From Galactobacter caseinivorans (GTDB taxonomy: Bacteria > Actinomycetota > Actinomycetes > Actinomycetales > Micrococcaceae), in assembly GCF_003640665.1 (NCBI RefSeq), contig NZ_QQXL01000001.1:1-64000 (forward strand): a stretch of DNA of 64,000 nt. The letters are read 5' to 3'. This document shows positions 36,881 through 45,618 of the stretch, one piece after another; position 1 is the first letter of the stretch, and every line of letters starts with the position of its first letter. The notes under the pieces were generated by a model. It searched no databases, was not told where the DNA came from, and saw only the letters and a program-made list of their open reading frames with translations. The translations under genes were made by a program, and so were the position numbers.

Positions 36881-37681
36881 ATGAGCCAGCAGTCTGGGAA
36901 CCGGGCGGTCCTTGGACCCTTCACCGCGCGCGAGGTGACGTTGATGGGCGGGGCAGTGCTGCTCGCCTTGGCGGCACTCTTCTCCTTTGGGCGCACGCGC
37001 GGGGACTTCGCGGTCGTCATCCTTGGCCTGCTCGCGCCCCTGGCCGCCGCCGGCGGATACGCCTGGCGACGCACGCGCGGGCGCGCCCGGCTTGACCTGG
37101 CCTCCTTCTCACTTGATCAGGCAGCTGCCGTGGTGTCCGTTACCGCGCTGGTCGTCGCGATCGGCGGCATGGGCGGGGCCGGCTCCGTGGTGCAGTTCTT
37201 TAGCATCGTGGGCGCCCTGGCCATGTGCGTGGCGACCTGGGGCTCGCTGTGGGTGGGCGTCTTCCGCGCCGACTTCGCGGACACCCCGGAGGTCCCCGTG
37301 CTGACCCGCGACGTGCTCGCGACCGGCGCCGGGAGTAGCTTTGGCACCGCCACCGCCACCGCCACCGCCACCCAGGTGCACCCTGGCACAGGGCCCGACG
37401 CCGCGGCGTCGGGCAGGGGCGTCACTCACCCGGATGCCCCGGCAGTGCCGCACACCGGCGTCGTGGCGTCCGCGGGGCAGCCAGGCGGCGACGCCGCGTT
37501 CTGGTTTGCCGTCCCGACCCCGCGCCCCGTGAGCAACCGCGCCAACGGCAGCCTGCTCTTCACGGCGGAGCCGGGCGCGTGGTGGCTCGCGGTGCGCCGC
37601 GTCCCCGAGGGCCTAGTGGTGCGCCACGACGACGGCCGCGAGGGACTGCTCTCTGACACCACAGAGCTGGAATTGGCCTGA
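36881..37681 (+). CDS. Membrane protein of unknown function
   Basis: This is a 266-aa protein with four hydrophobic helices in the first 130 residues (LMGGAVLLALAALFSF; AVVILGLLAPLAAAGGY; AAAVVSVTALVVAIGG; FFSIVGALAMCVATWGSLWVG). A low-complexity linker contains (AT)n from a 6-base repeat. The soluble C-terminus ends with a WWLAVRRVPEGLVVRHDDGREGLL domain. GGAGGAAACC precedes the ATG. Its stop overlaps the nth start, so it is in an operon with nth and the CoA-type NUDIX. I do not recognise a family. Confidence 0.72.
   Translation: MSQQSGNRAVLGPFTAREVTLMGGAVLLALAALFSFGRTRGDFAVVILGLLAPLAAAGGYAWRRTRGRARLDLASFSLDQAAAVVSVTALVVAIGGMGGAGSVVQFFSIVGALAMCVATWGSLWVGVFRADFADTPEVPVLTRDVLATGAGSSFGTATATATATQVHPGTGPDAAASGRGVTHPDAPAVPHTGVVASAGQPGGDAAFWFAVPTPRPVSNRANGSLLFTAEPGAWWLAVRRVPEGLVVRHDDGREGLLSDTTELELA
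37343..37372. repeat. 6-base tandem repeat (G[GC]CACC x5) in membrane protein gene
   Basis: Five units (one GGCACC then four GCCACC) encode an alternating Gly/Ala-Thr stretch. Length changes would stay in frame. Confidence 0.88.
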
Positions 37682-38505
37682 TGCCCGCGCGCCTCACCCC
37701 AGCCCAGAAGACGGCGCGGCTGTTTGAACGCGAGACGCCGCTAGGCCGGACACGGCGCGCCAGAAGGATCAATCGCGAGCTCGCGGCGACGTACCCGTAT
37801 GTGGTGCCGGAGCTGGATTTTGCGAACCCGTTTGAGCTGTTGGTGGTCACGGTGCTCTCCGCGCAGACCACCGATGTGAAGGTCAACGAGATCAGCCCTG
37901 CCCTCTTTGCCGACTACCCCACGCCGCAGGCGCTGGCAGGTGCCAACCCCATCGCGGTGCAGGAACTGGTGCGGCCCACAGGCTTTTTTAAGACCAAGGG
38001 GGCCAATATCCAGGAGCTCTCGCGGCGCCTGGTGGAGGATCACGACGGGGAGGTGCCCGGGGATCTTGACTACCTAGTCTCGCTGCCCGGCGTGGGGCGC
38101 AAAACCGCATTTGTGGTGCTGGGCAACGCCTTTGGGCGGCCCGCCATCACCGTGGATACGCACTTTGGGCGGCTGGCACGCCGCTTCGGCTGGACCCAGC
38201 AAGAGGACCCCGTCAAGGTGGAGGCGGAGGTGGGCGCGCTCTTTGAACCACGCGACTGGACCGATCTGTCCCACCACCTGATCTTCCACGGCCGGCGCAT
38301 CTGCCACGCCAAGAAACCCGCCTGCGGTGCGTGCCCCGTGGCGCAGTGGTGCCCCTCCTACGGCGAGGGGGAGACCGACCCGCTGGCCGCCGCCGCGCTG
38401 CAGAAGTACGAGTTGGCGCCGGGCCGCGAGGAACTGCACCAGCTCATGATGGGCGGTGCGACGCGGCGCGAGCTGCGCGCCCTGGGTTATGGGCTGGGCC
38501 AGTGA
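37681..38505 (+). CDS. nth: Endonuclease III
   Basis: This is a 274-aa base-excision glycosylase/AP lyase. The HhH motif has LPGVGRKTA with the catalytic Lys, followed by VDTHFGRLARR with the catalytic Asp. The [4Fe-4S] cluster is CHAKKPACGACPVAQWC (C-x6-C-x2-C-x5-C). The ATG overlaps the upstream stop (ATG/TGA). The C-terminal 35 residues are an extra tail not in the core fold. It removes oxidised pyrimidines. It is followed by nudL in a 4-base overlap. Confidence 0.96.
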   Translation: MPARLTPAQKTARLFERETPLGRTRRARRINRELAATYPYVVPELDFANPFELLVVTVLSAQTTDVKVNEISPALFADYPTPQALAGANPIAVQELVRPTGFFKTKGANIQELSRRLVEDHDGEVPGDLDYLVSLPGVGRKTAFVVLGNAFGRPAITVDTHFGRLARRFGWTQQEDPVKVEAEVGALFEPRDWTDLSHHLIFHGRRICHAKKPACGACPVAQWCPSYGEGETDPLAAAALQKYELAPGREELHQLMMGGATRRELRALGYGLGQ

Positions 38506-39239
38506 GCGAGCCATCGGTGGAGGAAGCGGCGGTGCAGCAGTCATCGTCGCTGCGGCAGTCGATTCCGCGGGAGCAGCTGCGCTCGCTGCTGGAGGACTAT
38601 GCCGCGCATCCCGACCGGGTGCCGCCGTACGACAGCATGCGGCGCAGGGCGCAGGAACCAGCCTCCCGCAGCGCGGCCGTGTTGGTGCTTTTTGGGGTGC
38701 TGGACGCGGAGCCAGCGCAGCATCGGTGCGCGTCCGTGCCCGCGGATCTTGATGTGTTGCTGGTGGTCCGGGCCTCAGGCTTGCGGGATCACCCGGGGGA
38801 GATTGCTTTCCCGGGCGGCGGCGTGGAGGCACAGGACGCGACCCTCCAGGCCACCGCGCTGCGCGAGGCCTGGGAGGAAACCGGGCTGGATCCCGCTGGG
38901 GTTGAGGTGCTTGGACTGCTCCCGGCCGTGCCCACCGTGTCCCGCTTCGAGGTGACCCCCGTGGTGGGGTGGTGGCGGGAACAGAGCCGTGTGGGAGTGG
39001 TGGATGCGGGCGAATCCGCCGCCGTCTTTAGGGTGCCGGTGGCGGACTTGGTGGACCCTGCGCACCGCTGCGTCAGCGTGCTGCGCCGCGGGAGCGAGGA
39101 GTGGCGCATGCCGGCGTTCCAGCTGCCGCAGGGCCTGCTCTGGGGCTTCACGGCAGGGATCGTGGCCGGGCTGCTGGATGAGCTGGGATGGAGCGAGCCC
39201 TGGGATGAGGGCGTGGAAGTGACGCCGGCGGGGTACTAG
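38502..39239 (+). CDS. CoA-pyrophosphatase-type NUDIX hydrolase
   Basis: This is a 245-aa protein. LLVVRASGLRDHPGEIAFPGGGVEAQD plus the Nudix box ALREAWEETGLD match the CoA-pyrophosphatase (NudL/PCD1) pattern. It would cleave CoA or its derivatives, but relatives vary. The GTG at 38502 overlaps the nth stop (GTGA), so the two are translationally coupled. The last 30 residues are acidic. Confidence 0.85.
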   Translation: MSEPSVEEAAVQQSSSLRQSIPREQLRSLLEDYAAHPDRVPPYDSMRRRAQEPASRSAAVLVLFGVLDAEPAQHRCASVPADLDVLLVVRASGLRDHPGEIAFPGGGVEAQDATLQATALREAWEETGLDPAGVEVLGLLPAVPTVSRFEVTPVVGWWREQSRVGVVDAGESAAVFRVPVADLVDPAHRCVSVLRRGSEEWRMPAFQLPQGLLWGFTAGIVAGLLDELGWSEPWDEGVEVTPAGY

Positions 39240-39274
39240 CCGCAGCCGGTGCATGGCCGGCCCGTGGGGGAGCG

Positions 39275-41005
39275 CTATTTGGCGCTCGCGTAGTCCTGCG
39301 CCTGCCCAATGGACACCGGGAAGTCCACGGGAATGTCCCCAAAGAGCAGGCGCGCCGCCTCCTCAGCCGAGGCCGTCATGGCCTCTTGCACCGCCGCGGC
39401 CTCATCCTGGTGGGCGTGCACCATGATCTCGTCATGCAAGAAGAAGACCTGCCGCGAGCGCGGGGCCACCCGGCGCAGGCGGGTGCGCAGGCTGGCCATC
39501 CAGCACTCGGCCCACTCAGCGGCGGAACCCTGCACCACAAAGTTACGGGTGAAGCGGCCGAAGGAGCGCGCCTGCGCCTCCGAGGAACGCCGCGCGGCCA
39601 GCGCCTCGGCGTCACTGAACCCAGCGTCGTCGGACAGATCCGGGCCAGGATCCCCGCCGCCCCCGGGCGCGCCAAGGGCGCCGCCGGGTCCCGTGGCGGC
39701 ACCGCCGGCCTGACCCGGCGCTGGGCTGTGCCGGCCAAGCCAGGTGCGCACAATCCCGCCGCGCTCGCCAGTGCGAGCCGCCTCCTCGAGGAAGGCCGTG
39801 GCCCGGGGAAAGGTGGCAGCAAGGCGGGGGGCCATGGCCGCGGAGGGGCCGGTGGTGCCGCCGTACATGGCGCCGAGCATGGCGACCTTGGCCAGATCGC
39901 GATCCCCCTCAAAGGCGCGGTCGGCGATGGCCTGGTAAAGGTCCGTCCCGCGTGCGGCCTGGGCCAACTCGCGATCGGCACTGATGGCGGCAAGAATGCG
40001 GGGCTCCAGCTGGCTGGCATCCGCGACCACCAGCACGTGGCCGGGGTCCGCGCGGACGGCGGAGCGGACGTCGTGCGGGATCTGCAGGGCGCCGCCACCG
40101 TGGCTGGCCCAGCGGCCCGTCACCACGCCGGCCACCACGTAGTCGGGGTGGAAACGGCCGTCCCGCAGCCAGGCGTCCAGCCAGCCCCAGCCGTTGGCGG
40201 TGAAGAGGCGCTGGAGTTTTTTGTAGCGCATCAGGGGCTCAATCACCGGATGCTTGACCTCCATGAGGTCCCACTTGCGGGTACTGGCGGTGTCGATGCC
40301 CGCGCGGCGCAGGGCACGCAGCAGCTCCGGCTGGGAGTCCGGATTCATGCGTGGCGCATCCAGGAGCAGCTTGAGCTGCTCCGCCAGGTCCGCCAGGCGC
40401 GCCGGGCGCGAGCCAGGCGGAACGCGCGGGCCCAACTCCCTCTCCAGGAGCGCCTCATGCGTGGCACGGTCCCAGGGCAGGCCGTCATGATTCATCTCCG
40501 CTGCCAACAGGGCGCCGGCCGAATCAAGGCTCATGAGCAGGCGCAGCTTGGCGCCGTCCGGGCCTTGGGGCAGAGCGGCGAGCTGGCGCTGGTACTCGGC
40601 GGCGAGTTGCTGCGGCGTGCTGCCCTTGGTCTTGGGGGCATCAAAGAGGGAGTCCTGCTGAGAGGGCGCCTCTTCTGAGATCCAGGCGGGACGGGGCGGG
40701 ATGAGAGGTGCTGGGGCCTGGGGCACGGCGCCGCGCAGGATCTGGGCGGAGAGCCCCAGATCGTGGCAGCGGACCGCCTCGGCGCCGCCGCGCAGCAGCT
40801 CGGGGTAGGAGACCCTGGTGTCCTCCCAGACCCATCGGCAGGCGGGGTCATTGTCTTGGAAGGCGGCGACGAGGGCGGGCAACTGCGCCGCCGTGACCTC
40901 TGTTCCCCGGCCCGCAGGCAGGCCCGCCGCGTCCAGCGGGACCACGATCCTGCGCGCGGGGTCTCCGGGGGCGGAGTCTGCGGCGGCGAGGAGGTAAGCG
41001 GTCAT
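39275..41005 (-). CDS. PolA-like DNA polymerase with degenerate exonuclease domain
   Basis: This is a 576-aa family A polymerase. The palm motif A is ADASQLEPRILAAIS, motif B (O-helix region) KVAMLGAMYGGTTG and motif C FFLHDEIMVHAHQDE. The N-terminal domain (residues about 1-190) lacks the DxE of a working 3'-5' exonuclease, and there is no 5'-3' exonuclease domain. Such short bifunctional-labelled polymerases occur beside main PolA in actinobacteria. A Gly/Pro-rich insertion (residues about 435-470) lies before motif C. Start ATG 41005 or 41023 (MRDDYLM) is uncertain. It is convergent with nudL; the divergent side holds the 7-base repeat and the Tad region. Confidence 0.82.
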   Translation of the reverse strand: MTAYLLAAADSAPGDPARRIVVPLDAAGLPAGRGTEVTAAQLPALVAAFQDNDPACRWVWEDTRVSYPELLRGGAEAVRCHDLGLSAQILRGAVPQAPAPLIPPRPAWISEEAPSQQDSLFDAPKTKGSTPQQLAAEYQRQLAALPQGPDGAKLRLLMSLDSAGALLAAEMNHDGLPWDRATHEALLERELGPRVPPGSRPARLADLAEQLKLLLDAPRMNPDSQPELLRALRRAGIDTASTRKWDLMEVKHPVIEPLMRYKKLQRLFTANGWGWLDAWLRDGRFHPDYVVAGVVTGRWASHGGGALQIPHDVRSAVRADPGHVLVVADASQLEPRILAAISADRELAQAARGTDLYQAIADRAFEGDRDLAKVAMLGAMYGGTTGPSAAMAPRLAATFPRATAFLEEAARTGERGGIVRTWLGRHSPAPGQAGGAATGPGGALGAPGGGGDPGPDLSDDAGFSDAEALAARRSSEAQARSFGRFTRNFVVQGSAAEWAECWMASLRTRLRRVAPRSRQVFFLHDEIMVHAHQDEAAAVQEAMTASAEEAARLLFGDIPVDFPVSIGQAQDYASAK

Positions 41006-41040
41006 GAGGTAATCATCTCGCATCGGGGCGACAGCGTGGT

Positions 41041-41082
41041 GGTGGCGGGTGGCGGGTGGCGGGTGGCTGGTGGCGGGTGGCT
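41041..41082. repeat. 7-base G-rich tandem repeat (GGTGGC[G/T], 6 copies)
   Basis: Six units: GGTGGCG x3, GGTGGCT, GGTGGCG, GGTGGCT. It lies upstream of the PolA-like gene and of the Tad operon. Runs of GG and GGG could form a quadruplex on the plus strand. Confidence 0.9.
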
Positions 41083-41160
41083 GGGGGGTGTGGCTGGGGC
41101 CGGGGTGCTTCGTGAGTCCGGGGCACATCCCTCACAGACGCGGTGGTTGAGGGCCGGGTG

Positions 41161-41175
41161 GGCGTGTTATCCACA
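41161..41175. promoter_or_regulatory. Motif shared by both Tad blocks, containing a perfect DnaA-box 9-mer
   Basis: GGCGTGTTATCC (41161-41172) recurs at 46346 upstream of the pilin block. Its right part extends to TTATCCACA (41167-41175), an exact DnaA box. It lies 56 bases before the ssd start. Confidence 0.45.
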
Positions 41176-41227
41176 ATCCGTGGCGGATGGCCGCCGGACG
41201 GAAGCCGCGTGCGGGAACGTGGCTGGC

Positions 41228-42388
41228 ATGTGGACTTTGCAGGAGGAACGCCAGAGGGCGCGGGGCAGCGGTAGAGCCGCGCGGCACGTGCCGCCGCCAT
41301 CGGAACCCGAGGCAGCGGTGGTTTTGGTGGGTGGCGGGGACGTCCTTGCGGATGCGGTGGTCCCTGTGGTGGCGGGCGCCGGCGTGAGCCTGCGTGTGGA
41401 GGATGCACCCCAGTCAGGTTGGCGGGAACGGCCCGGGGTGGTGATCCTGTGGTGGGCGGGACTGACCCAGCCGCCTCCGGCGGGGGCCGTGCTGGTGGAT
41501 GTGGACCAGGGCAGGCTGTGGGCGGCGGCCGCGCGGGCACCGGGGCACCGGGCGGTGCAGTTGCCGGCGGGGCGCGCGTGGCTGGCGGAACACCTGGGCG
41601 GCAGGGTGGGAGGGGGCGCACACGGGCCAGGGCGCGTGCTCTTGGTCGGTGGGCTGGGGGAGGAGCACCACAGCGCCAAGGTGGCCAGGGAGCTAGCACT
41701 CGCGGCGCATCGAGGGGGGATGGAGACGGTTCTGGTGGATGCGGACCCCCGCGGGAGCCTGCGCTTCTTGGCCGTTCACGAGGTGGAGGATGTCCAGGGC
41801 GCGCGGGCGTGGTGGCCGGACGCCCTCGCGTGGTCCAAGGACGGTGCCGCACACGCGCTCATGGGTGCGCTGCCGCGGTGGAACGGGGTACCCCTGCTCA
41901 GTTGGGATGCCCTGGCCGCGGTGTCGGAACAGGAGCACTCGCGATGGGCCGGCGGCGCCTGGCCGGGGCCGGAGCAGCTTGAGGTGATCTCCGCTCTGGC
42001 GCGGGGTACTGAGGTGGTGGTCGTAGACGTGGGCCCGCTGAGCTGGCCACTGGCGACGCTCCCAGGGGGCTCCGCCGCGGCGTCGGCCCTGTCTGAGCTG
42101 GTGCTCTGCGCTGGCCACGGCGCGCCGTGGGATGAGGGGTGGTGGCTGCACGGCCCGGGTCTTGGCCTGCCGCAGGGGGTGGAGGGCAGCCTGGTCACTG
42201 TGCGCTCCCGGTCGCTACCGGTGGATGGGCCCGCCGCGGCCGCCGCCCTGGGAGTGGCGTGGGCGGGAACGTTGGATGCGCGGCCGGCCAGGGGCAGGGC
42301 AACGCTGCGGCGCTCGGGCCAGCGCATGCTGGTACGCCATTGGCTCCCGCGCCTGCAACGGGGTATGGCGTTGGGGGCCGGATCATGA
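41228..42388 (+). CDS. Ssd/TadZ-like ATPase-fold protein
   Basis: This is a 386-aa protein of the septum-site-determining (Ssd) / CpaE type. A receiver-like N-terminal half is followed by a ParA/MinD-like fold (VLLVGGLGEEHHSAKVARELALAAHRGGMETVLVDADPRGS). The P-loop is degenerate (no GKS/T), as in many Ssd relatives. In other species such proteins place the Tad secretion machine at the pole or affect septation. The start ATG at 41228 lacks a good ribosome site, and upstream GTG codons cannot be excluded. It overlaps tadA by 4 bases. Confidence 0.75.
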   Translation: MWTLQEERQRARGSGRAARHVPPPSEPEAAVVLVGGGDVLADAVVPVVAGAGVSLRVEDAPQSGWRERPGVVILWWAGLTQPPPAGAVLVDVDQGRLWAAAARAPGHRAVQLPAGRAWLAEHLGGRVGGGAHGPGRVLLVGGLGEEHHSAKVARELALAAHRGGMETVLVDADPRGSLRFLAVHEVEDVQGARAWWPDALAWSKDGAAHALMGALPRWNGVPLLSWDALAAVSEQEHSRWAGGAWPGPEQLEVISALARGTEVVVVDVGPLSWPLATLPGGSAAASALSELVLCAGHGAPWDEGWWLHGPGLGLPQGVEGSLVTVRSRSLPVDGPAAAAALGVAWAGTLDARPARGRATLRRSGQRMLVRHWLPRLQRGMALGAGS

Positions 42389-43614
42389 GCGCGCCGGACC
42401 GGGCGCGCGGGAGTTCCGCGGCGGCGACGCCTTGGGCCGGGACGGAGCTGGACGGGCCCACTCTGCGGGGCCACGCGGTGGGGCCGCTGGTGGAGCGAGT
42501 CCGGCGCGAGCTGGCCACCCGGGGCCAGCAGGCCACCCTGGAGAATGTGGCCGAGCACGTCAGGGGGGCCACCGGAGTGCGCGGCGCGGAGGCAACGGAG
42601 TCGCTGGCTCGCAGGGTGTTGGCGGCGTTGGTGGGCTTTGGGCCGCTGCAGAGCCTGATCGAGTCACCCGGGGTGACGGACGTGTTGGTGAATCCGGACG
42701 GCACGGTCTGGGTGGATGATCAGGCCGGGCTGCGCCGGGTCCCCTCGGTGGTGCTGCCGGCCTCAGAGGTCAGGAAGCTCGCCGTGCGCCTGGTGTCGCT
42801 GGGTGGGCGCCGGCTGGATGAGGCGCAGCCCTACGCTGACGTGGTCCTGGCGGGGGTGCGCGTCCACGCCGTGCTGCCGCCCATCTCCGATGGTGCACCG
42901 GCGCTGTCCCTGCGGCGTACCCGGAGCACTCGGGCCGTGTTGGGGGAGCTCTTCCACGATCCGGATGACCCGTGGCCGCCGCTGTTACGCCACGTGATCA
43001 CGGCCCGGCTGAATTTCCTCATCAGCGGGGGGACGGGCGCAGGCAAGACCACGCTGCTTTCCGCGATGCTGGCCGAGGCCTCTGCGGATGAGCGCCTGGT
43101 GATTGTGGAGGACGCCCACGAGCTCAGCCCGGCGCACCCCCACGCCCTGGCGCTGCAGTCGCGGGCGCCGAATACGGAGGGGGCCGGCGGGATCCGCATG
43201 ACGGAGCTGGTGCGGGAGGCGCTGCGCATGCGCCCAGACCGGCTGGTGGTGGGGGAGTGCCGCGGTGAGGAGGTCAGGGATGTGCTGATGGCGCTCAATA
43301 CCGGGCACGACGGCGCTGGGGCCACGGTGCACGCCAACTCCGCCGGGGCCGTAGGGGAGCGGCTGGTGGCGTTGGGCGCCCTGGGCGGATGGGACGCCCG
43401 CTCCACCTCGCTGCAGGCCGCGGCGGCCATCGACGTGGTGATTCACGTGGCCCGGGTGGGTGGCGCACGGCGGCCGGTGGGCATGGCACGCCTTCGCGTT
43501 CAGCCCGGTGGAGAGCTGAGCAGCGAGAGCATCCTGGACCAGGACCATGCGGGGAACTGGCGCCACGGCCCGGCCTACGACTGGTTCCAGAGGCTGCGAG
43601 GCCGCGGAGCATGA
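42385..43614 (+). CDS. tadA: Tad secretion ATPase TadA
   Basis: This is a 409-aa secretion ATPase. Motifs are SPGVTDVLVNPDGTVWVDDQ, Walker A GGTGAGKTTL, Walker B LVIVEDAHE, and the His box GATVHANSAG, preceded by RPDRLVVGECRGEEVRDVLMALNTGHDG. It powers pilus assembly at the inner membrane face. The ATG at 42385 overlaps the ssd stop (ATGA). Confidence 0.95.
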   Translation: MSAPDRARGSSAAATPWAGTELDGPTLRGHAVGPLVERVRRELATRGQQATLENVAEHVRGATGVRGAEATESLARRVLAALVGFGPLQSLIESPGVTDVLVNPDGTVWVDDQAGLRRVPSVVLPASEVRKLAVRLVSLGGRRLDEAQPYADVVLAGVRVHAVLPPISDGAPALSLRRTRSTRAVLGELFHDPDDPWPPLLRHVITARLNFLISGGTGAGKTTLLSAMLAEASADERLVIVEDAHELSPAHPHALALQSRAPNTEGAGGIRMTELVREALRMRPDRLVVGECRGEEVRDVLMALNTGHDGAGATVHANSAGAVGERLVALGALGGWDARSTSLQAAAAIDVVIHVARVGGARRPVGMARLRVQPGGELSSESILDQDHAGNWRHGPAYDWFQRLRGRGA

Positions 43615-43624
43615 GGCGGTCCCC

Positions 43625-44467
43625 GTGAGCGCCGCCGTGCTCTTTGCAGCGCTCGCCGCACTGGGCGCGGCCGGGTGCGCCGCCGCGTGGGGCCCCGACC
43701 TGGGCGGAGGCTTGCGATGGGGACGCCGATCGGCACAGCGACGCGGCCAACGAATCTTGGTGGCGGGAGAGCACAAGCTGTCCGCCAACCCCGCCGATCC
43801 CTCCAACCTCGCAGATCTCGCGGATCAGAGCCTGAGCCGCGATCCCCTTCCGGAGGAGGTGGCGCGTGAGGTGCTGGGGCGGCTCGTGGCCCTGCTGCAG
43901 GCCGGGGTGCCGCGGGCTGCCAGCTGGGAGTTGCTGTGGCGCGGATGCCAGAGCGCGGCCCAGGAGAACCCCGGAACCGCACCGCAATTGCTCCCGTGGC
44001 GGCGCGGGGCAGTGAAGACACAAGGGCAGCGCTCACAACTCATGGGTCAGTGGGCCAGGGCGTTGGCGGAGGTCGCGCTCGCGGACGCTGCGGGCGAGGA
44101 GGCCTGGTCCCTGGCCGGGTCTGGGCCTGGTCGCGCGTGGCGGGACCTGATGTGGGCGGTGGGGCTTTCCTCCGCCAGCGGTGCACCCCTAGCGGAGCTG
44201 GTTGGCAGGGTGGCCGATGACTGTTCCGCCAGGGCGGACGCCGCCCGGGCCAGGATCTCCGGTCTTGCCGCGGCCACCTCCACGCGTCGCATCCTCATGT
44301 GGCTCCCGGCCGGCGGGCTGCTCCTGGCACAGTTGCTCGGGGCGGACCCCTTGGGCGTGCTGGTGACAACGCCAGCGGGCCGCATCGCGGCGCTCCTTGG
44401 TGCGCTGTTCTGGCTGGTGGCCCTGGCATGGTCGCGCAGGATCATGCGTGCAGGGCGGCAACCGTGA
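43625..44467 (+). CDS. tadB: Tad inner-membrane protein TadB-like
   Basis: This is a 280-aa membrane protein: a TM helix at the N-terminus (VLFAALAALGAAGCAAAWG), a cytoplasmic T2SF-like segment (GRLVALLQAGVPRAASWELL, LAELVGRVADDCSARADAARARISGL), and two more TMs at the end. The GTG start is 10 bases after tadA. The platform protein would anchor the TadA ATPase. Confidence 0.85.
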   Translation: MSAAVLFAALAALGAAGCAAAWGPDLGGGLRWGRRSAQRRGQRILVAGEHKLSANPADPSNLADLADQSLSRDPLPEEVAREVLGRLVALLQAGVPRAASWELLWRGCQSAAQENPGTAPQLLPWRRGAVKTQGQRSQLMGQWARALAEVALADAAGEEAWSLAGSGPGRAWRDLMWAVGLSSASGAPLAELVGRVADDCSARADAARARISGLAAATSTRRILMWLPAGGLLLAQLLGADPLGVLVTTPAGRIAALLGALFWLVALAWSRRIMRAGRQP

Positions 44468-45048
44468 GTGCGGTCGGGGCGGCGCTGCTGGCCGGGCTGA
44501 GCCTGGCGGGGCTGGTCCTTGCGCTGCTGCGGGCGCCGGGTCAGAGCAGGAGGGGAGCCTCGCGCGGTCGGAACCCCGCGCCGTCGGGCAGTGCAACTCG
44601 CCGGGCGGAAGCCGGCCCCGCCGCTCACGGGCCCGCATCCAACGCCCACACGCCCCTGCTCTCCGACGCGGCGGCGGCGCTCTTGGCCTCAGGTCTCTCG
44701 CTCGACGCGATGGTGGAAACGCTGGGCGGCCCGGGGCCGGCCCCGGAGCTGGCCATCGTGGCGCGGCGGCTGCGATGGGGCGAGGATTGGGAGGGTGCCT
44801 GGGAGTCTGCTCCAGCCCATGCCCGCCTGCGTGATGCGCTCGAGTTGGCCGCCAGCACTGGCGCCCCGGCTGGGGCCCTGCTGCGCGACGGCGCCCAGGA
44901 TCAGCGCAGGGCCTGGGCGCGGGCGGAGGAGGCCCGCGCCAACTCGATCGCCGTGCGGTTGGTGCTGCCCCTTGGCCTGTGTGGGCTCCCGGCATTCATC
45001 TGCTTGGGGATCGTGCCCATCGCACTGGCGCTGCTGCCCTGGGGTTAG
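44464..45048 (+). CDS. tadC: Tad inner-membrane protein TadC-like
   Basis: This is a 194-aa T2SF-type protein, start GTG in a GTGA overlap with tadB. One N-terminal TM (VGAALLAGLSLAGLVLALL), a soluble T2SF segment (LRDALELAASTGAPAGALLRDGAQDQR) and C-terminal TMs (VLPLGLCGLPAFICLGIVPIALALL). It is shorter than typical TadC. A leftward tetR/RibD-C pair lies between it and the pilin genes. Confidence 0.82.
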   Translation: MSAVGAALLAGLSLAGLVLALLRAPGQSRRGASRGRNPAPSGSATRRAEAGPAAHGPASNAHTPLLSDAAAALLASGLSLDAMVETLGGPGPAPELAIVARRLRWGEDWEGAWESAPAHARLRDALELAASTGAPAGALLRDGAQDQRRAWARAEEARANSIAVRLVLPLGLCGLPAFICLGIVPIALALLPWG

Positions 45049-45075
45049 GCGGCACGCACCCGTGCGCCGCGCTCG

Positions 45076-45618
45076 CTAGTTGACGGCGTAGGTGGACTGC
45101 ACAAATCCGCCGCCCAGAGCCCGAGAGGAGCTGAGGGTGAGTTCAACGTCGCGATCTAGCGGCCCAAAGAGGGGGATGCCCTGGCCCAGCAGCACCGGGG
45201 CCGTCGTGATGGTGAGCTGATGGATGAGCCCCTCGCGCAGGAAGGTCTGCACCAGCTGTCCGCCATCCACGTAGACATTGCTGGCTCCGCCCGCGTGCAG
45301 TTCGCGCAGCAGCACCGGGAGGGTGGGTGCCACGGTGATGTTGGCGTCGTCGGTGCTCAAGTGGGTGCTCAGGACCAGCACCCGCAGTCCCTCATAGGGC
45401 CAAAAGCCGAACGTCAGCGTCTTCTCGTAGGTGTTGCGGCCCATCACGATGGTGTCGATCCCGGCCATGAAGGCGTCGTAGCCGGTGTCTCCGGCGTGCT
45501 CTGCGCGGACGTTGAGCCACTCCAGGTCTCCGTCCGGGCGGGCGATGAAGCCGTCCAGGCTGGTGCCGATAAAGACGCGTCCGGTGAAGGCGTGTGGCTG
45601 CTGGGAGGGGGAGTTCAC
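45076..45618 (-). CDS. Dihydrofolate-reductase-like (RibD-C) protein
   Basis: This is a 180-aa protein with the RibD C-terminal/DHFR-like fold: VFIGTSLDGFIARPDGDLEWLN, VMGRNTYE, and NVYVDGGQLVQTFLREGLIHQLTITTAPVLLGQGIPLFG. Such proteins reduce a small molecule with NADPH; several yield activity on unknown substrates. The start GTG overlaps the tetR stop by 4 bases, making a two-gene operon. It is inserted leftward inside the Tad locus. Confidence 0.85.
   Translation of the reverse strand: MNSPSQQPHAFTGRVFIGTSLDGFIARPDGDLEWLNVRAEHAGDTGYDAFMAGIDTIVMGRNTYEKTLTFGFWPYEGLRVLVLSTHLSTDDANITVAPTLPVLLRELHAGGASNVYVDGGQLVQTFLREGLIHQLTITTAPVLLGQGIPLFGPLDRDVELTLSSSRALGGGFVQSTYAVN

Noticed and set aside
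34911-36884. A 657-aa open frame antisense to acs
   Set aside because: The sense frame is a clear acetyl-CoA synthetase; the antisense has no domain signature.
41041-41082. CRISPR-like array
   Set aside because: The units are 7 bases in direct contact with no spacers and no cas genes nearby.
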